In this document: positions 6,449-14,840 of the stretch, piece after piece
Layout: each line of letters begins with the position of its first letter
How positions within the stretch are numbered: the first letter of the stretch is position 1
NCBI GenBank assembly: GCA_021163085.1
Contig: JAGGXL010000114.1
Coordinates: 1-28,026, forward strand
Direction: 5' to 3'
DNA from: Thermodesulfobacterium sp.
GTDB taxonomy: Bacteria > Desulfobacterota > Thermodesulfobacteria > Thermodesulfobacteriales > Thermodesulfobacteriaceae
DNA length: 28,026 nt
Made by a program: the position numbers and the translations under genes
Notes under the pieces: model-generated
Told to the model about the DNA's origin: nothing
The model's database searches: none
The model's input: the letters and a program-made list of their open reading frames with translations, nothing else

Positions 6449-7693
6449 ATGTATAAAAACTATAAAAGAGTAAAACTTTATTTATTTCTCAGCTTTACAC
6501 TCATTATCTCTCTTTTAGTATTCAATTTTGGTTTTTCTAAGGAAAAAAACAACGATAATCAGGAAATATACAAATATCTTAAACTTTTCTCTCAGGTGTT
6601 AAGGCTGGTAGAAGAGAACTATGTAAAAGAGGTCAGTCCTAAGGATCTTATCTATGGAGCAATAAATGGAATGTTGAGTTCTCTTGATCCCTACTCCTCT
6701 TTGATGGAGCCTGATGAGTATAAAGAGCTGGAAATAGAAACAAAAGGTAGTTTTACGGGAATTGGGATAGAAATAACCATTAAAGATGAAATTTTAACTG
6801 TAGTTGCTCCTATAGAGGATACCCCTGCCTGGAAAGCCGGTATAAAACCAGGAGATAAAATCCTAAAAATTAATGGAAAATCTACCAAGGGCATGAGCCT
6901 GTTAGAAGCTGTAAAACTTTTAAGAGGGCCAAAAGGAACCAAAGTAACAATTACTATACTTAGAGATGAAAAAGATATTAAAGAAATTACTCTCGTAAGA
7001 GATGTAATTCCTATTAAAAGTGTCAAAACCAAAGTATTAGAACCTGGATATACTTATGTAAGAATTACAAGTTTTCAAGAAAAAACTTCGAAAGAACTTA
7101 TAAAAGCTCTTGAAGAATTGGAAAATAATCAGCAAATAAAGGGAGTTGTACTTGATCTGAGGTATAATCCCGGAGGGCTTCTTTCATCAGCAATAGAAGT
7201 TGCTGACGAGTTTTTAGAAAACGGTGTTATTGTATCTATAAAAGGTAAACACAAAGATGCACAGATGGAATTTAAAGCAAAACCTAATCCACCTCAAAGA
7301 AAACATCCCTATCCCATAGCAATTTTAATCAATCATGGCACTGCCTCTGCTGCTGAAATTGTTACCGGAGCACTAAGAGATAACCATAGAGCCATTGTTC
7401 TGGGACAGAAAAGTTTTGGGAAAGGATGTGTTCAAACAGTTATCCCCTTAGAAGAAGATTATGCAGTAAAACTAACCACCGCTTATTACTATACACCAAG
7501 CGGTATCTGCATTGATAAAATTGGAATTAACCCTGATATAGAATTACCCGAAATAGAAATCCCAGAAAAAAAAGATTCTAAAGAGAAGAAAAAAGTTTTT
7601 AAACACTTCCCTGATCCTGAAAAAGATTTTCAGGTAAAAATGGCAATTTCCATACTTAAAAAAGTAAAAGAGATCTCTAAGTTGAAATTTTAA
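6449..7693 (+). CDS. C-terminal processing protease (S41 family, CtpA/Prc type)
   Basis: Periplasmic serine protease of family S41. Residues 10-29 form a membrane anchor or signal segment after a basic N-terminus. A helical region (about 40-95) leads to a PDZ domain (about 97-185; FTGIGIEITIKDE, AGIKPGDKILKING). The catalytic domain follows, with the Ser-Lys dyad as Ser300 (HGTASAAEI) and Lys325 (SFGKG), and Gln329 as the usual third residue. At 414 residues it is typical of CtpA-like enzymes that trim C-termini of periplasmic proteins and act on hydrolases of the cell wall. The ATG at 6449 has AAGGGAG seven bases upstream. It is the first gene of a six-gene operon and its stop shares one base with the next start. 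The C-terminal extension (from about 368) is Lys/Glu rich. Confidence 0.95.
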   Translation: MYKNYKRVKLYLFLSFTLIISLLVFNFGFSKEKNNDNQEIYKYLKLFSQVLRLVEENYVKEVSPKDLIYGAINGMLSSLDPYSSLMEPDEYKELEIETKGSFTGIGIEITIKDEILTVVAPIEDTPAWKAGIKPGDKILKINGKSTKGMSLLEAVKLLRGPKGTKVTITILRDEKDIKEITLVRDVIPIKSVKTKVLEPGYTYVRITSFQEKTSKELIKALEELENNQQIKGVVLDLRYNPGGLLSSAIEVADEFLENGVIVSIKGKHKDAQMEFKAKPNPPQRKHPYPIAILINHGTASAAEIVTGALRDNHRAIVLGQKSFGKGCVQTVIPLEEDYAVKLTTAYYYTPSGICIDKIGINPDIELPEIEIPEKKDSKEKKKVFKHFPDPEKDFQVKMAISILKKVKEISKLKF

Positions 7694-8328
7694 TGTTTGA
7701 TTTAAAAATATTTTTATTTCTAACACCTCCTTTATTGCTCGCTTTAACAGTGCATGAGTTCTCTCATGGACTTGTTGCATATATGTTAGGAGATCCCACT
7801 CCAAAATTAGCTGATAGACTCACCTTAAATCCTATTAAGCACTTGGATTTTTTTGGAACCCTCACTTTATTTCTTACTCAAGCTATTGGATGGGCAAAGC
7901 CTGTTCCCATTAATCCCAATTACTTTAAAAAGCCCTGGAGAGACATGGCTCTTGTCTCAGTTGCAGGACCTCTTTCCAATCTCTTATTAGCAATAATTTT
8001 TGGATTTTTTTACAACCTTTTCAGCAATTTAAACTTAAATTTTCAAAATTTTGCCATTTCTGAACCTTTATCCTTTATGTGTTATCTTGGAGTAAAAATA
8101 AACATAGGCCTTGGAATTTTTAACCTCCTTCCCATTCCTCCCTTAGATGGAAGTAAAATAATAGTAAAATTTTTACCTCTCCCTCTAAGAGTAAATTACC
8201 TGAGACTTGAAATTTTTGGATTTTTTATCATCATTATTTTAGCTATAACCGGAATTCTTTATAAAATAATATATCCTGTTATAACTCTCTTTTCTGCCTT
8301 TATTTTTCACTTCACAAATATCTTTTAA
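7693..8328 (+). CDS. Site-2-type metalloprotease (M50 family membrane protease)
   Basis: Polytopic membrane zinc protease of 211 residues. The zinc motif HEFSH lies in the first membrane helix (His21, Glu22, His25). The third ligand is in the NLLPIPPLDG segment (144-153, Asp152), the standard second signature of M50. There is no PDZ domain, so this is the compact group of uncharacterised site-2 protease homologues rather than RseP, which normally sits near cdsA. The start overlaps the protease gene upstream by one base (TAATG), implying coupled translation. Pairing a CtpA-type protease with an intramembrane protease could suggest sequential substrate processing, but no substrate candidate is visible here. 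Confidence 0.93.
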   Translation: MFDLKIFLFLTPPLLLALTVHEFSHGLVAYMLGDPTPKLADRLTLNPIKHLDFFGTLTLFLTQAIGWAKPVPINPNYFKKPWRDMALVSVAGPLSNLLLAIIFGFFYNLFSNLNLNFQNFAISEPLSFMCYLGVKINIGLGIFNLLPIPPLDGSKIIVKFLPLPLRVNYLRLEIFGFFIIIILAITGILYKIIYPVITLFSAFIFHFTNIF

Positions 8329-8335
8329 ACAAACC

Positions 8336-8806
8336 ATGATAGAAATTGAAATTTCAGGAAAAGGGAAAATTACTCTTAAATATTTAGTTTCAGACTTTAC
8401 AGGTACACTTTCAGTAGATGGAAATCTTATTTCTGGAGTAAAAGAAAAACTCAATCTAATTTCCCGGTTTCTGGAAATTTATATTTTAACTGCGGATACA
8501 TTTGGAAGGGTTAAAGAGGCTCTAAAAGACGCCAGAGTAAAAATACATCTTCTGGAACCTGGAGACGAAGATTTGCAAAAGGAAAATTTTATAAGAAATC
8601 TGGGAAATGAATATGTAATTGCTCTGGGTAATGGTAAAAATGATAGAAAAATGGTTAAATCAGCCAAAATTGGAATTGCGGTTGTTCTTGAGGAAGGTTG
8701 TGCGGTAGAAACTCTTATAAATTCTGATATAATGGTAAAGTCTCCATTAGATGCTTTAGATTTAATTTTAAATCCTAAAAGACTGGTAGCTGTTTTGAGA
8801 ACTTAA
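8336..8806 (+). CDS. Soluble P-type-ATPase-like HAD-family protein
   Basis: A 156-residue protein that looks like the stand-alone phosphorylation domain of a P-type ATPase. The nucleophile loop is VSDFTGTLS (Asp20) with Thr at the +2 position, as in the DKTGT of P-type ATPases, instead of the second Asp of normal HAD phosphatases. Motif II is LTAD (Thr52), and the Mg-binding loop is GNGKND (98-103), like the GDGxND of the ATPases. No membrane segments or nucleotide-binding domain are present. This matches the orthologous family usually called soluble P-type ATPase, whose role is unknown. It starts 7 bases after the M50 gene with no visible ribosome binding site and ends 2 bases before the EamA gene. 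A phosphatase or phosphoryl-transfer role is plausible but unproven. Confidence 0.85.
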   Translation: MIEIEISGKGKITLKYLVSDFTGTLSVDGNLISGVKEKLNLISRFLEIYILTADTFGRVKEALKDARVKIHLLEPGDEDLQKENFIRNLGNEYVIALGNGKNDRKMVKSAKIGIAVVLEEGCAVETLINSDIMVKSPLDALDLILNPKRLVAVLRT

Positions 8807-8808
8807 AA

Positions 8809-9237
8809 ATGGAAAAGAATGTTTTAATATTGTGGTTCTTAACTATTATTTTATGGGGAGTTTCTCCAGTTATAGAAAAAATTGGTCTTAAAGATGTGCA
8901 ACCTCTGCTTGCTCTTTTTATCAGAACCTTTGCTGCTTTAATAGGAATTTTCTTAGCTCTTTTACTAAGCTCATCTATCAATTTGTCTTCTCTTACTTTA
9001 AAAAATATAGGAATACTCTCTCTAAGCGGAATTATTGGAGGATTCTTGGGGATGCTTACTTACTTTTCTCTTCTTAAAGCCAAAAATGCCTCTCAAATTG
9101 TTCCTTTAACCTCTACCTATCCTCTTGTTGCAACTCTATTGGCTATTTTATTTTTAAAAGAAGAACTCACAATTTATAAAATTTTGGGAACTATTTTTGT
9201 AGTCATAGGGATATATTTTCTATTCAAAAGTCAATAA
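8809..9237 (+). CDS. Half-size EamA-family membrane protein
   Basis: A 142-residue, very hydrophobic protein with about five membrane helices and a single EamA (DMT superfamily) domain. Typical features are the opening WGVSPVIEKIG and the closing YPLVATLLAILFLKEELT (about 104-121), the hallmark Glu-containing segment of these transporters. Full-length EamA exporters carry two such domains in about 300 residues, so this one probably works as a dimer, like small multidrug resistance relatives. The substrate is unknown. It begins 2 bases after the HAD gene without a clear ribosome binding site and lies 20 bases before ndk. A truncated full-length gene is less likely, because the protein ends cleanly after the last helix. 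Confidence 0.85.
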   Translation: MEKNVLILWFLTIILWGVSPVIEKIGLKDVQPLLALFIRTFAALIGIFLALLLSSSINLSSLTLKNIGILSLSGIIGGFLGMLTYFSLLKAKNASQIVPLTSTYPLVATLLAILFLKEELTIYKILGTIFVVIGIYFLFKSQ

Positions 9238-9257
9238 AATTTAAAAGGAGGTGTTTT

Positions 9258-9683
9258 ATGGAAAGAACTCTGGTGATGATTAAACCCGATGGTGTAGAAA
9301 GAAACTTCATTGGTAAAATTATCAGTATTTTTGAAGAAAAAGGTCTGAGAGTGGTTGCTTTAAAAAAATTAAAACTTTCAAAAGAACAGGCAAAAACATT
9401 TTACATTGTTCATAAAGAACGTCCATTTTATGAAAGCCTTACAGATTACATTATTTCTGGACCAGTAGTTGCTATGGTGCTTGAAGGAGAAAACGCTATA
9501 AAAAAAGTACGTGAAATAATGGGAGCTACAGATCCTAAAGAAGCTGAAGAGGGAACCATAAGAAAACTTTTTGGTGTGGATAAAGAAAAAAATACTGTAC
9601 ACGGTTCAGATAGCCCTGAATCAGCTAAAAAAGAAATTTATTTCTTTTTTAGCGAATATGAATTAATTGGAGCTGAAAAGTGA
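9258..9683 (+). CDS. ndk: Nucleoside diphosphate kinase
   Basis: Transfers the gamma phosphate from ATP to nucleoside diphosphates through a phosphohistidine. The opening ERTLVMIKPDGVERN (2-16), SGPVVAMVLEG (67-77) and the active-site segment NTVHGSDSPESA (112-123) with catalytic His115 are all intact, and 141 residues is the standard size. The start is supported by a strong AAAGGAGGTG at 9244-9253, the best ribosome binding site of this operon, suggesting higher translation than its neighbours. Its TGA stop overlaps the GTG start of thiL by four bases (GTGA). Confidence 0.97.
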   Translation: MERTLVMIKPDGVERNFIGKIISIFEEKGLRVVALKKLKLSKEQAKTFYIVHKERPFYESLTDYIISGPVVAMVLEGENAIKKVREIMGATDPKEAEEGTIRKLFGVDKEKNTVHGSDSPESAKKEIYFFFSEYELIGAEK

Positions 9684-10618
9684 ATGAAATAGAATGGCTG
9701 AAATACTTAAAGAAGTATCTTTTTGAGGGTTCAGAAGTAGTTAAATCCAAAAATGAAGATTGTGCAGTAATAAAGATTTCCGATAACAAATATCTTCTTT
9801 TTACTACAGATGCTCTCGTTGACAAGGTGCATTTTGATTTAGAATACACATCTTTTTTCGATTTAGGGAAAAAACTGGCTATTTCCAATCTCAGTGATAT
9901 TGCAGCAATGGGAGGAGAACCCAGATGGGGTCTCTTGACCCTGGGATCTCCTTTTTCCATAAAAAATTCTTGGATCGATCCACTTATGGAAGGTTTAGTT
10001 TCTACCTTAAAAACTTTCGGAGCTTATTTGATAGGTGGAGATACCGTTAAGAGTTCTACTTTTTTTTTAAATCTTGCTCTTTTAGGAGAAACTAAGAACC
10101 CCATTCTTAGAAAAGGGGCTATGCCTGGTGATTTAATTTTTGTCTCAAAGCCTCTCGGTGAAAGCTCTGCTTTTTTAAGATTAAAAAAAGAAAAATCCCT
10201 GAAAGAAATTCCTGATACAGTAAAAAAAGCTCACCTATCCCCAGAACCAGAAATAACTCTGGGGAAATTACTCTCAAAATATAAACTTGCAACTTCTATG
10301 ATTGATATTTCAGATGGACTCCTTCTTGATCTCTGGAGAATATGTGAGGAAAACGAAGTGGGAGCTGAGCTGTTTGAAGAAAAAATTCCTGTAGGGAAAT
10401 TTGCTACTTTAGAAGAAGCTCTAAGCGGGGGGGAGGATTATGCTCTTCTTTTTACTGTAAAAAAAGAAAACATTAAAAAACTTCAAGAACTGTCTTCAAA
10501 GCTTAATAAAAAACTATTTCAAATAGGAGTAATAACTGATAAGAAAAAAATTTACTTAGTTAAAAATTCAGAAAAAAAAGTCATTTCTCCAAAAGGATTT
10601 GATCACTTTTCTTCCTGA
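9680..10618 (+). CDS. thiL: Thiamine-monophosphate kinase
   Basis: Phosphorylates thiamine monophosphate to thiamine diphosphate, the last step of cofactor synthesis. It belongs to the PurM/AIR-synthase-like fold. Conserved segments in order: NEDCAVI (usually DDCAVI), TTDALVDKVHF, NLSDIAAMGGEP (Mg and substrate region), GGDT, SPEPE, MIDISDGL, GGEDYALLFT and the C-terminal GFDHF. At 312 residues it is typical. It uses a GTG start overlapping the ndk stop in the GTGA arrangement, so translation is coupled. The last 38 bases, including those encoding the conserved GFDHF, overlap the 3' end of the convergent PfkB gene. No other thiamine genes are near. Confidence 0.95.
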   Translation: MNEIEWLKYLKKYLFEGSEVVKSKNEDCAVIKISDNKYLLFTTDALVDKVHFDLEYTSFFDLGKKLAISNLSDIAAMGGEPRWGLLTLGSPFSIKNSWIDPLMEGLVSTLKTFGAYLIGGDTVKSSTFFLNLALLGETKNPILRKGAMPGDLIFVSKPLGESSAFLRLKKEKSLKEIPDTVKKAHLSPEPEITLGKLLSKYKLATSMIDISDGLLLDLWRICEENEVGAELFEEKIPVGKFATLEEALSGGEDYALLFTVKKENIKKLQELSSKLNKKLFQIGVITDKKKIYLVKNSEKKVISPKGFDHFSS

Positions 10619-11489
10619 TTTCTTTTAAAAAATTTTCCACTTCATCTGCATTTTTCTTAAGTGCTCCAAAAGATTCTATCTTTAAAGCTGAGGCAGCAGA
10701 TGCAAACATTCCTGCTTCTTCAATATAGGAACCCTGCAATCTTTTATAAAGATAAGCTGCCATATAGGTATCTCCACAGCCTGTGACATCTACCATCTTT
10801 ACAGGGCTATATGCAGGAATAGTAAAAATTTTGTTGTTTGAAAAAATTATAGAACCCCTTTCTCCACATGTAATAACTATCTCACTTATGCCAAACTTTT
10901 TTAATTTTTCTACAGCTATTTCCAAGTCATCTGTGTCCATTAAAACATTTATTTCTCTTTCATCAGCTTTTAATATAGTAATAAAAGGCAGGATCTCTTC
11001 TACTTTTTTCCATCTGAATTCTTTTACAATCCCCTCTTCCACTTTTCTTACAAATCCCTGAATATCTAAGGAGACTTTAGAAATTCTCGAAAGGTGTTCT
11101 ATTGTATCCAAATGTATGTCACTATTTATAAGGGGACCTAAATGGAAAAACTTTGCTGAAATAGAAGGTATGTCTTCAAGAGTAAAAGGAGAGGCTACAG
11201 CTCTTACTTTCTGGGTTCTTGTTATGAGCTTGCTATTATAAATATTTTCAAAAACGGTAGTGTTCTCACTTTCTCTCCAGAATACTTGAATATTTTTTCT
11301 AATTAATTCATTTAACAAGTACTTATCTTCTTTTGAGCATTTAGTAACTACAGCAACTTTAGAAGAAGGATCTAAACTTTTCCATCCCAAGGAAAAATAA
11401 TAGACAACTCCACCTACCTGTTCTTTTGTATTATTTTCTATTTTTATTATATCTTTTGTGATGTGACCAATAACACAGATATCAAACAC
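10581..11489 (-). CDS. PfkB-family (ribokinase-like) kinase
   Basis: Sugar or nucleoside kinase of the ribokinase superfamily, 302 residues. The N-terminal strand ICVIGHITKD (4-13) and the glycine pair at 26-27 mark the substrate lid region. The second PfkB signature DVTGCGDTYMAAYLY (234-248) contains the anion hole and the catalytic base Asp240; ITCGERGSIIF (206-216) and KADERE (174-179) are also family-like. The phosphate acceptor cannot be assigned. It starts at GTG (11489), which fits the expected N-terminus of the family, but I see no Shine-Dalgarno sequence. An A/T-rich TATAAA just four bases before the GTG raises the possibility of a leaderless transcript. It lies right behind the hsp20 terminator, and its end overlaps thiL. 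Confidence 0.9.
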   Translation of the reverse strand: MFDICVIGHITKDIIKIENNTKEQVGGVVYYFSLGWKSLDPSSKVAVVTKCSKEDKYLLNELIRKNIQVFWRESENTTVFENIYNSKLITRTQKVRAVASPFTLEDIPSISAKFFHLGPLINSDIHLDTIEHLSRISKVSLDIQGFVRKVEEGIVKEFRWKKVEEILPFITILKADEREINVLMDTDDLEIAVEKLKKFGISEIVITCGERGSIIFSNNKIFTIPAYSPVKMVDVTGCGDTYMAAYLYKRLQGSYIEEAGMFASAASALKIESFGALKKNADEVENFLKEIRKKSDQILLEK

Positions 11490-11516
11490 GTTCTTTATAA
11501 ATAAATCAGGATAAAA

Positions 11517-11551
11517 TAATAGAGGGAGGGAGGATACCTCCCCCTCTATTA
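11517..11551 (-). terminator. Rho-independent terminator of hsp20
   Basis: An inverted repeat lies 12 bases past the hsp20 stop: 11517-11526 pairs with 11542-11551 (10 base pairs), followed inward by GGAGG/CCTCC (5 pairs) with a 2-base bulge and a 3-base ATA loop. On the minus strand the stem is followed by TTTTAT. On the plus strand there is no T-run, so the orientation is clear. It separates hsp20 from the PfkB gene, which starts only about 27 bases further on. Confidence 0.7.
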
Positions 11552-11563
11552 ACCTACCTTTAA

Positions 11564-12007
11564 TTACTTCTCGACGTTAATTTTGATTACTTTTTTCTTC
11601 TCTTCTGGTTTCTTAGGAAGTACTATTTTAAGAACACCGTTTTTGTAAGTAGCAGAGATTTTATCTTCTTCTACCTCACAAGGTAGCTGAATTGATCTCA
11701 TAAAACTACCATAATATCTTTCCATTCTATAAAAGTTCTCTTTCTTTTCTTCCTCTTCTTTTTTCTTTTCACCTTTAATAATCAATACATTGTCATGTAA
11801 ACTTATTTCCATATCTTCAGGATTTACACCTGGTACATCTACTTTTACGATTATTTCATTATCAGTTTCTGAAACATCAATAGCAGGTATCCATTCTATA
11901 CTTTCAAATTTTTCTGTTAACCAATCTTTACCTAAAACATCCTGCCATATACGATCCATTTCCTTTTTTAATTCTTGTAATGGACGCCATAATGTTAAAT
12001 CTGCCAT
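11564..12007 (-). CDS. Hsp20 small heat-shock protein
   Basis: ATP-independent holdase chaperone of the alpha-crystallin family, 147 residues. The N-terminal arm (WRPLQELKKEMDRIW, residues 7-21) is followed by the beta-sandwich domain from about 41 (IPAIDVSETDNEIIVKVDVPG in part, then VNPEDMEISLHDNVLIIKGEK). The YGSFMRSIQLP segment and the KNGVLKIVLPK strand (the GVL motif) end the domain, and VIKINVEK is a short tail with an I-x-I-like element for oligomer contacts. The ATG at 12007 has AGGAGG at 12017-12022. It is divergent from clpB, a sensible pairing because sHsps hold aggregates that ClpB then dissolves. It is monocistronic, given the hairpin terminator behind it. Confidence 0.96.
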   Translation of the reverse strand: MADLTLWRPLQELKKEMDRIWQDVLGKDWLTEKFESIEWIPAIDVSETDNEIIVKVDVPGVNPEDMEISLHDNVLIIKGEKKKEEEEKKENFYRMERYYGSFMRSIQLPCEVEEDKISATYKNGVLKIVLPKKPEEKKKVIKINVEK

Positions 12008-12154
12008 AGCTTATCACCTCCTTTCTATTTTTTTATTTGGTTTTATACTTTTTAATTCTTTAATTCTTAAAGTAAGTACGGTTTATTTTTTTTCAAGAAG
12101 GTATATCTAAAATTTTTGTTGTATAACTTTTGTTATTTTTATTTTTCATCCTAA

Positions 12155-12182
12155 TTGAAACTTAAATAATCGTATTTATTTT
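12155..12182 (+). promoter_or_regulatory. Possible promoter of clpB-fmt
   Basis: TTGAAA (12155-12160), 16 bases, TATTTT (12177-12182), with a predicted start near 12189 and AGGAGG at 12208-12213 before the ATG. No CIRCE or HAIR element and no sigma-32 type CCCCAT box were found in the 214-base hsp20-clpB interval. A 15-base palindrome CTTTAAttcTTAAAG lies at 12058-12072 on the hsp20 side. The very AT-rich background makes this a weak call. Confidence 0.3.
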
Positions 12183-12221
12183 TTTAATTAATAAAAATTT
12201 TACTTACAGGAGGTTTAAATT

Positions 12222-14840
12222 ATGAAACTCGAAAGATTTACTTTTAAAGCTCAAGAAGCTTTGCAAGAAGCTCAGCGCTTAGCTGAGAATTATAATCATC
12301 CTCAGCTTGAGCCAGAGCATCTCTTAAAGGCCCTGGTTGAACAGGAAGGGGGGATAATTCCTACCATTCTTGATAGACTGGGAGTTAATTCAAAAATTAT
12401 TTCTTCTGATTTAGATGAAATTCTGGAAAAATTGCCCAAGCTTACACATGGAACTTATCAACTTTATCTTTCCATGTCTTTAAAACAGATTTTTGATAAG
12501 GCAGAAGCCTTAGCTAAAGAAATGAAAGACGAATATATTTCTACAGAACATCTTTTCTTAAGTATTATTGATAGTCCGACAAGGGCTGGAGAAATCTTAA
12601 GAAAAAGAGGCATTACTTTTAACAATGCTAAAGATGTCATTATGAAAATAAGAAAAGGACAAAGAATTACTGATCAAAATCCAGAAGAAAAGTATCAAGC
12701 TTTAGAAAAATTTGGAAGAGATCTTACAACTCTTGCCAGAGCTGGTAAACTTGACCCAGTGATTGGAAGAGACGAAGAGATAAGGAGAGTTATGCACATT
12801 CTCTCCAGAAGAACCAAAAACAATCCGGTGCTTGTTGGAGAACCAGGTGTCGGTAAAACTGCCATTGTAGAAGGGCTTGCCCAAAGAATTGTTGCAGGAG
12901 ATGTACCAGAAGTCCTGAAAGATAAGAGAGTTATTCAGTTAGATCTTGGTGCTTTACTTGCAGGAACAAAATTTAGGGGTGAATTTGAAGAAAGATTGAA
13001 GGCTGTTTTAAGAGAAATTCAGGCAAGTGAGGGAGAAATTATTCTTTTCATAGATGAAATACATACCCTTGTTGGAGCTGGAGCTGCAGAAGGAGCAATA
13101 GATGCAGCTAATATGTTAAAACCTGCTCTCGCAAGAGGAGAACTAAGATGTATAGGTGCTACAACCATCGATGAATATAGAAAGTATATAGAAAAGGATC
13201 CCGCTCTGGAAAGAAGATTTCAGCCTGTTTATGTAGATGAACCTACTCCAGAGGAAGCCATAGCCATTTTAAGAGGACTGAAAGAAAAATATGAGGTTCA
13301 TCACGGAGTTAGAATTACAGATAATGCTATTATTGCCGCTGTCATGCTTTCTCACAGATATATTACTGATAGATACCTTCCTGATAAAGCCATAGATTTG
13401 ATAGATGAAGCTGCTGCCAAACTTCGTATAGAAATAGATTCTATGCCTACTGAAATAGACGAAATAGAGAGAAAAATTAAACAGCTTGAAATTGAAAAAG
13501 TGGCTTTAGAAAAAGAAACCGATCCAAAGGCAAGAGAAAGATTAGAAAAACTCCTTGAACAACTAAATGAACTTAAAAAGAAAGCTGAAGATCTAAAAGC
13601 TCAATGGTTGAAGGAAAAAGAGGTTATCCAAAAAATCAGAAAATTAAAAGAAAAAATTGATCAACTCAAAATCGAAGCCCAACAGGCTGAAAGACAGGGA
13701 GATCTTAATAGAGTTGCTGAAATTATATATGGTATTATTCCTCAACTACAAAAAGAACTGGAAGAAGAAAATAAAAAACTTGAAGAGCTTCAGAAACAGC
13801 ATAAATTCCTGAAAGAAGAAGTTGATGCTGAAGATATAGCTGAAATAATATCCAAATGGACAGGAATTCCTGTAAGCAGACTTCTTGAAAGTGAAAGAGA
13901 AAAGCTTCTAAAAATTGAAGAAAGATTAAAACAAAGAGTAGTAGGGCAGGATCATGCTATATCTGCAGTAGCAAATGCTTTAAGAAGAGCAAGAGCAGGA
14001 TTGAAGGATCCATCAAGACCTATTGGTTCATTTCTTTTCATCGGTCCAACAGGTGTAGGAAAAACAGAACTTGCAAAGGCTCTTGCAGAATTTATGTTTG
14101 ATACTGAAGATGCCATGATAAGAATTGACATGACAGAGTATATGGAAAAACATTCAGTTGCAAAACTTATCGGTGCACCTCCTGGATATGTAGGTTATGA
14201 AGAAGGGGGACAGCTTACAGAAGCTGTAAGAAGAAAACCTTATTCTGTAATTCTGTTTGATGAAATTGAAAAAGCGCATCCAGATGTTTTCAACATTCTT
14301 CTGCAGGTTCTTGATGATGGAAGATTAACTGATGGAAAAGGAAGAACAGTTGATTTTAAAAATACAATTATTATAATGACCTCAAATGTAGGTAGTAGTT
14401 ATTTCCAAGATATTTCTCTTTCTCGCAAAGAAATAGAGGATAAAATCTTTGAACTTATGAAAGCTACCTTCAGGCCTGAATTTTTAAACCGTATTGACGA
14501 AATTATAGTCTTTAACAATCTGACAAGAGATGATATAATTAAAATTGTAGATATCCAGATCAAATATCTTAATAAAAGACTTGCAGAAAAGGGCATGTTT
14601 TTGGAATTAACAGATAAAGCAAAAGAATTGCTTGCAACTTATGGATATGATCCTGTATTTGGTGCAAGACCACTTAAAAGAACTATCCAGAAGTATATTG
14701 AAAATCCTCTGGCTTTAAAAATTTTGGAAGGTGCTTTTGATGAAGGCGATAGGATACTGGTTGATGTAAGTGAAGCAGGAGAATTTGTATTTAAAAAATT
14801 TGAAGAAGCAGAAGAATTAAAGAAAACCGCTGTCCATTAA
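12222..14840 (+). CDS. clpB: ATP-dependent chaperone ClpB
   Basis: Hexameric AAA+ disaggregase, 872 residues (usual about 860). The double Clp N-domain (1-145) is followed by NBD1 with Walker A GEPGVGKT (206-213), Walker B ILFIDE (274-279) and the Arg finger pair at 331-332. The long coiled-coil middle domain (about 405-535), which is diagnostic of ClpB and binds DnaK, comes next. NBD2 has Walker A GPTGVGKT (608-615) and Walker B VILFDEIEKAH (676-686), and the C-terminal D2 small domain ends near 860. There is no IGF/L loop for a ClpP partner, as expected. The ATG at 12222 has AGGAGG at 12208-12213. It is divergent from hsp20, and fmt starts in its stop codon. Confidence 0.98.
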   Translation: MKLERFTFKAQEALQEAQRLAENYNHPQLEPEHLLKALVEQEGGIIPTILDRLGVNSKIISSDLDEILEKLPKLTHGTYQLYLSMSLKQIFDKAEALAKEMKDEYISTEHLFLSIIDSPTRAGEILRKRGITFNNAKDVIMKIRKGQRITDQNPEEKYQALEKFGRDLTTLARAGKLDPVIGRDEEIRRVMHILSRRTKNNPVLVGEPGVGKTAIVEGLAQRIVAGDVPEVLKDKRVIQLDLGALLAGTKFRGEFEERLKAVLREIQASEGEIILFIDEIHTLVGAGAAEGAIDAANMLKPALARGELRCIGATTIDEYRKYIEKDPALERRFQPVYVDEPTPEEAIAILRGLKEKYEVHHGVRITDNAIIAAVMLSHRYITDRYLPDKAIDLIDEAAAKLRIEIDSMPTEIDEIERKIKQLEIEKVALEKETDPKARERLEKLLEQLNELKKKAEDLKAQWLKEKEVIQKIRKLKEKIDQLKIEAQQAERQGDLNRVAEIIYGIIPQLQKELEEENKKLEELQKQHKFLKEEVDAEDIAEIISKWTGIPVSRLLESEREKLLKIEERLKQRVVGQDHAISAVANALRRARAGLKDPSRPIGSFLFIGPTGVGKTELAKALAEFMFDTEDAMIRIDMTEYMEKHSVAKLIGAPPGYVGYEEGGQLTEAVRRKPYSVILFDEIEKAHPDVFNILLQVLDDGRLTDGKGRTVDFKNTIIIMTSNVGSSYFQDISLSRKEIEDKIFELMKATFRPEFLNRIDEIIVFNNLTRDDIIKIVDIQIKYLNKRLAEKGMFLELTDKAKELLATYGYDPVFGARPLKRTIQKYIENPLALKILEGAFDEGDRILVDVSEAGEFVFKKFEEAEELKKTAVH

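Noticed and set aside
6691..7032. 113-codon open frame antisense to the CtpA-type protease
   Set aside because: Lies wholly inside a gene with intact motifs, low-complexity Ser/Ile composition, no ribosome binding site.
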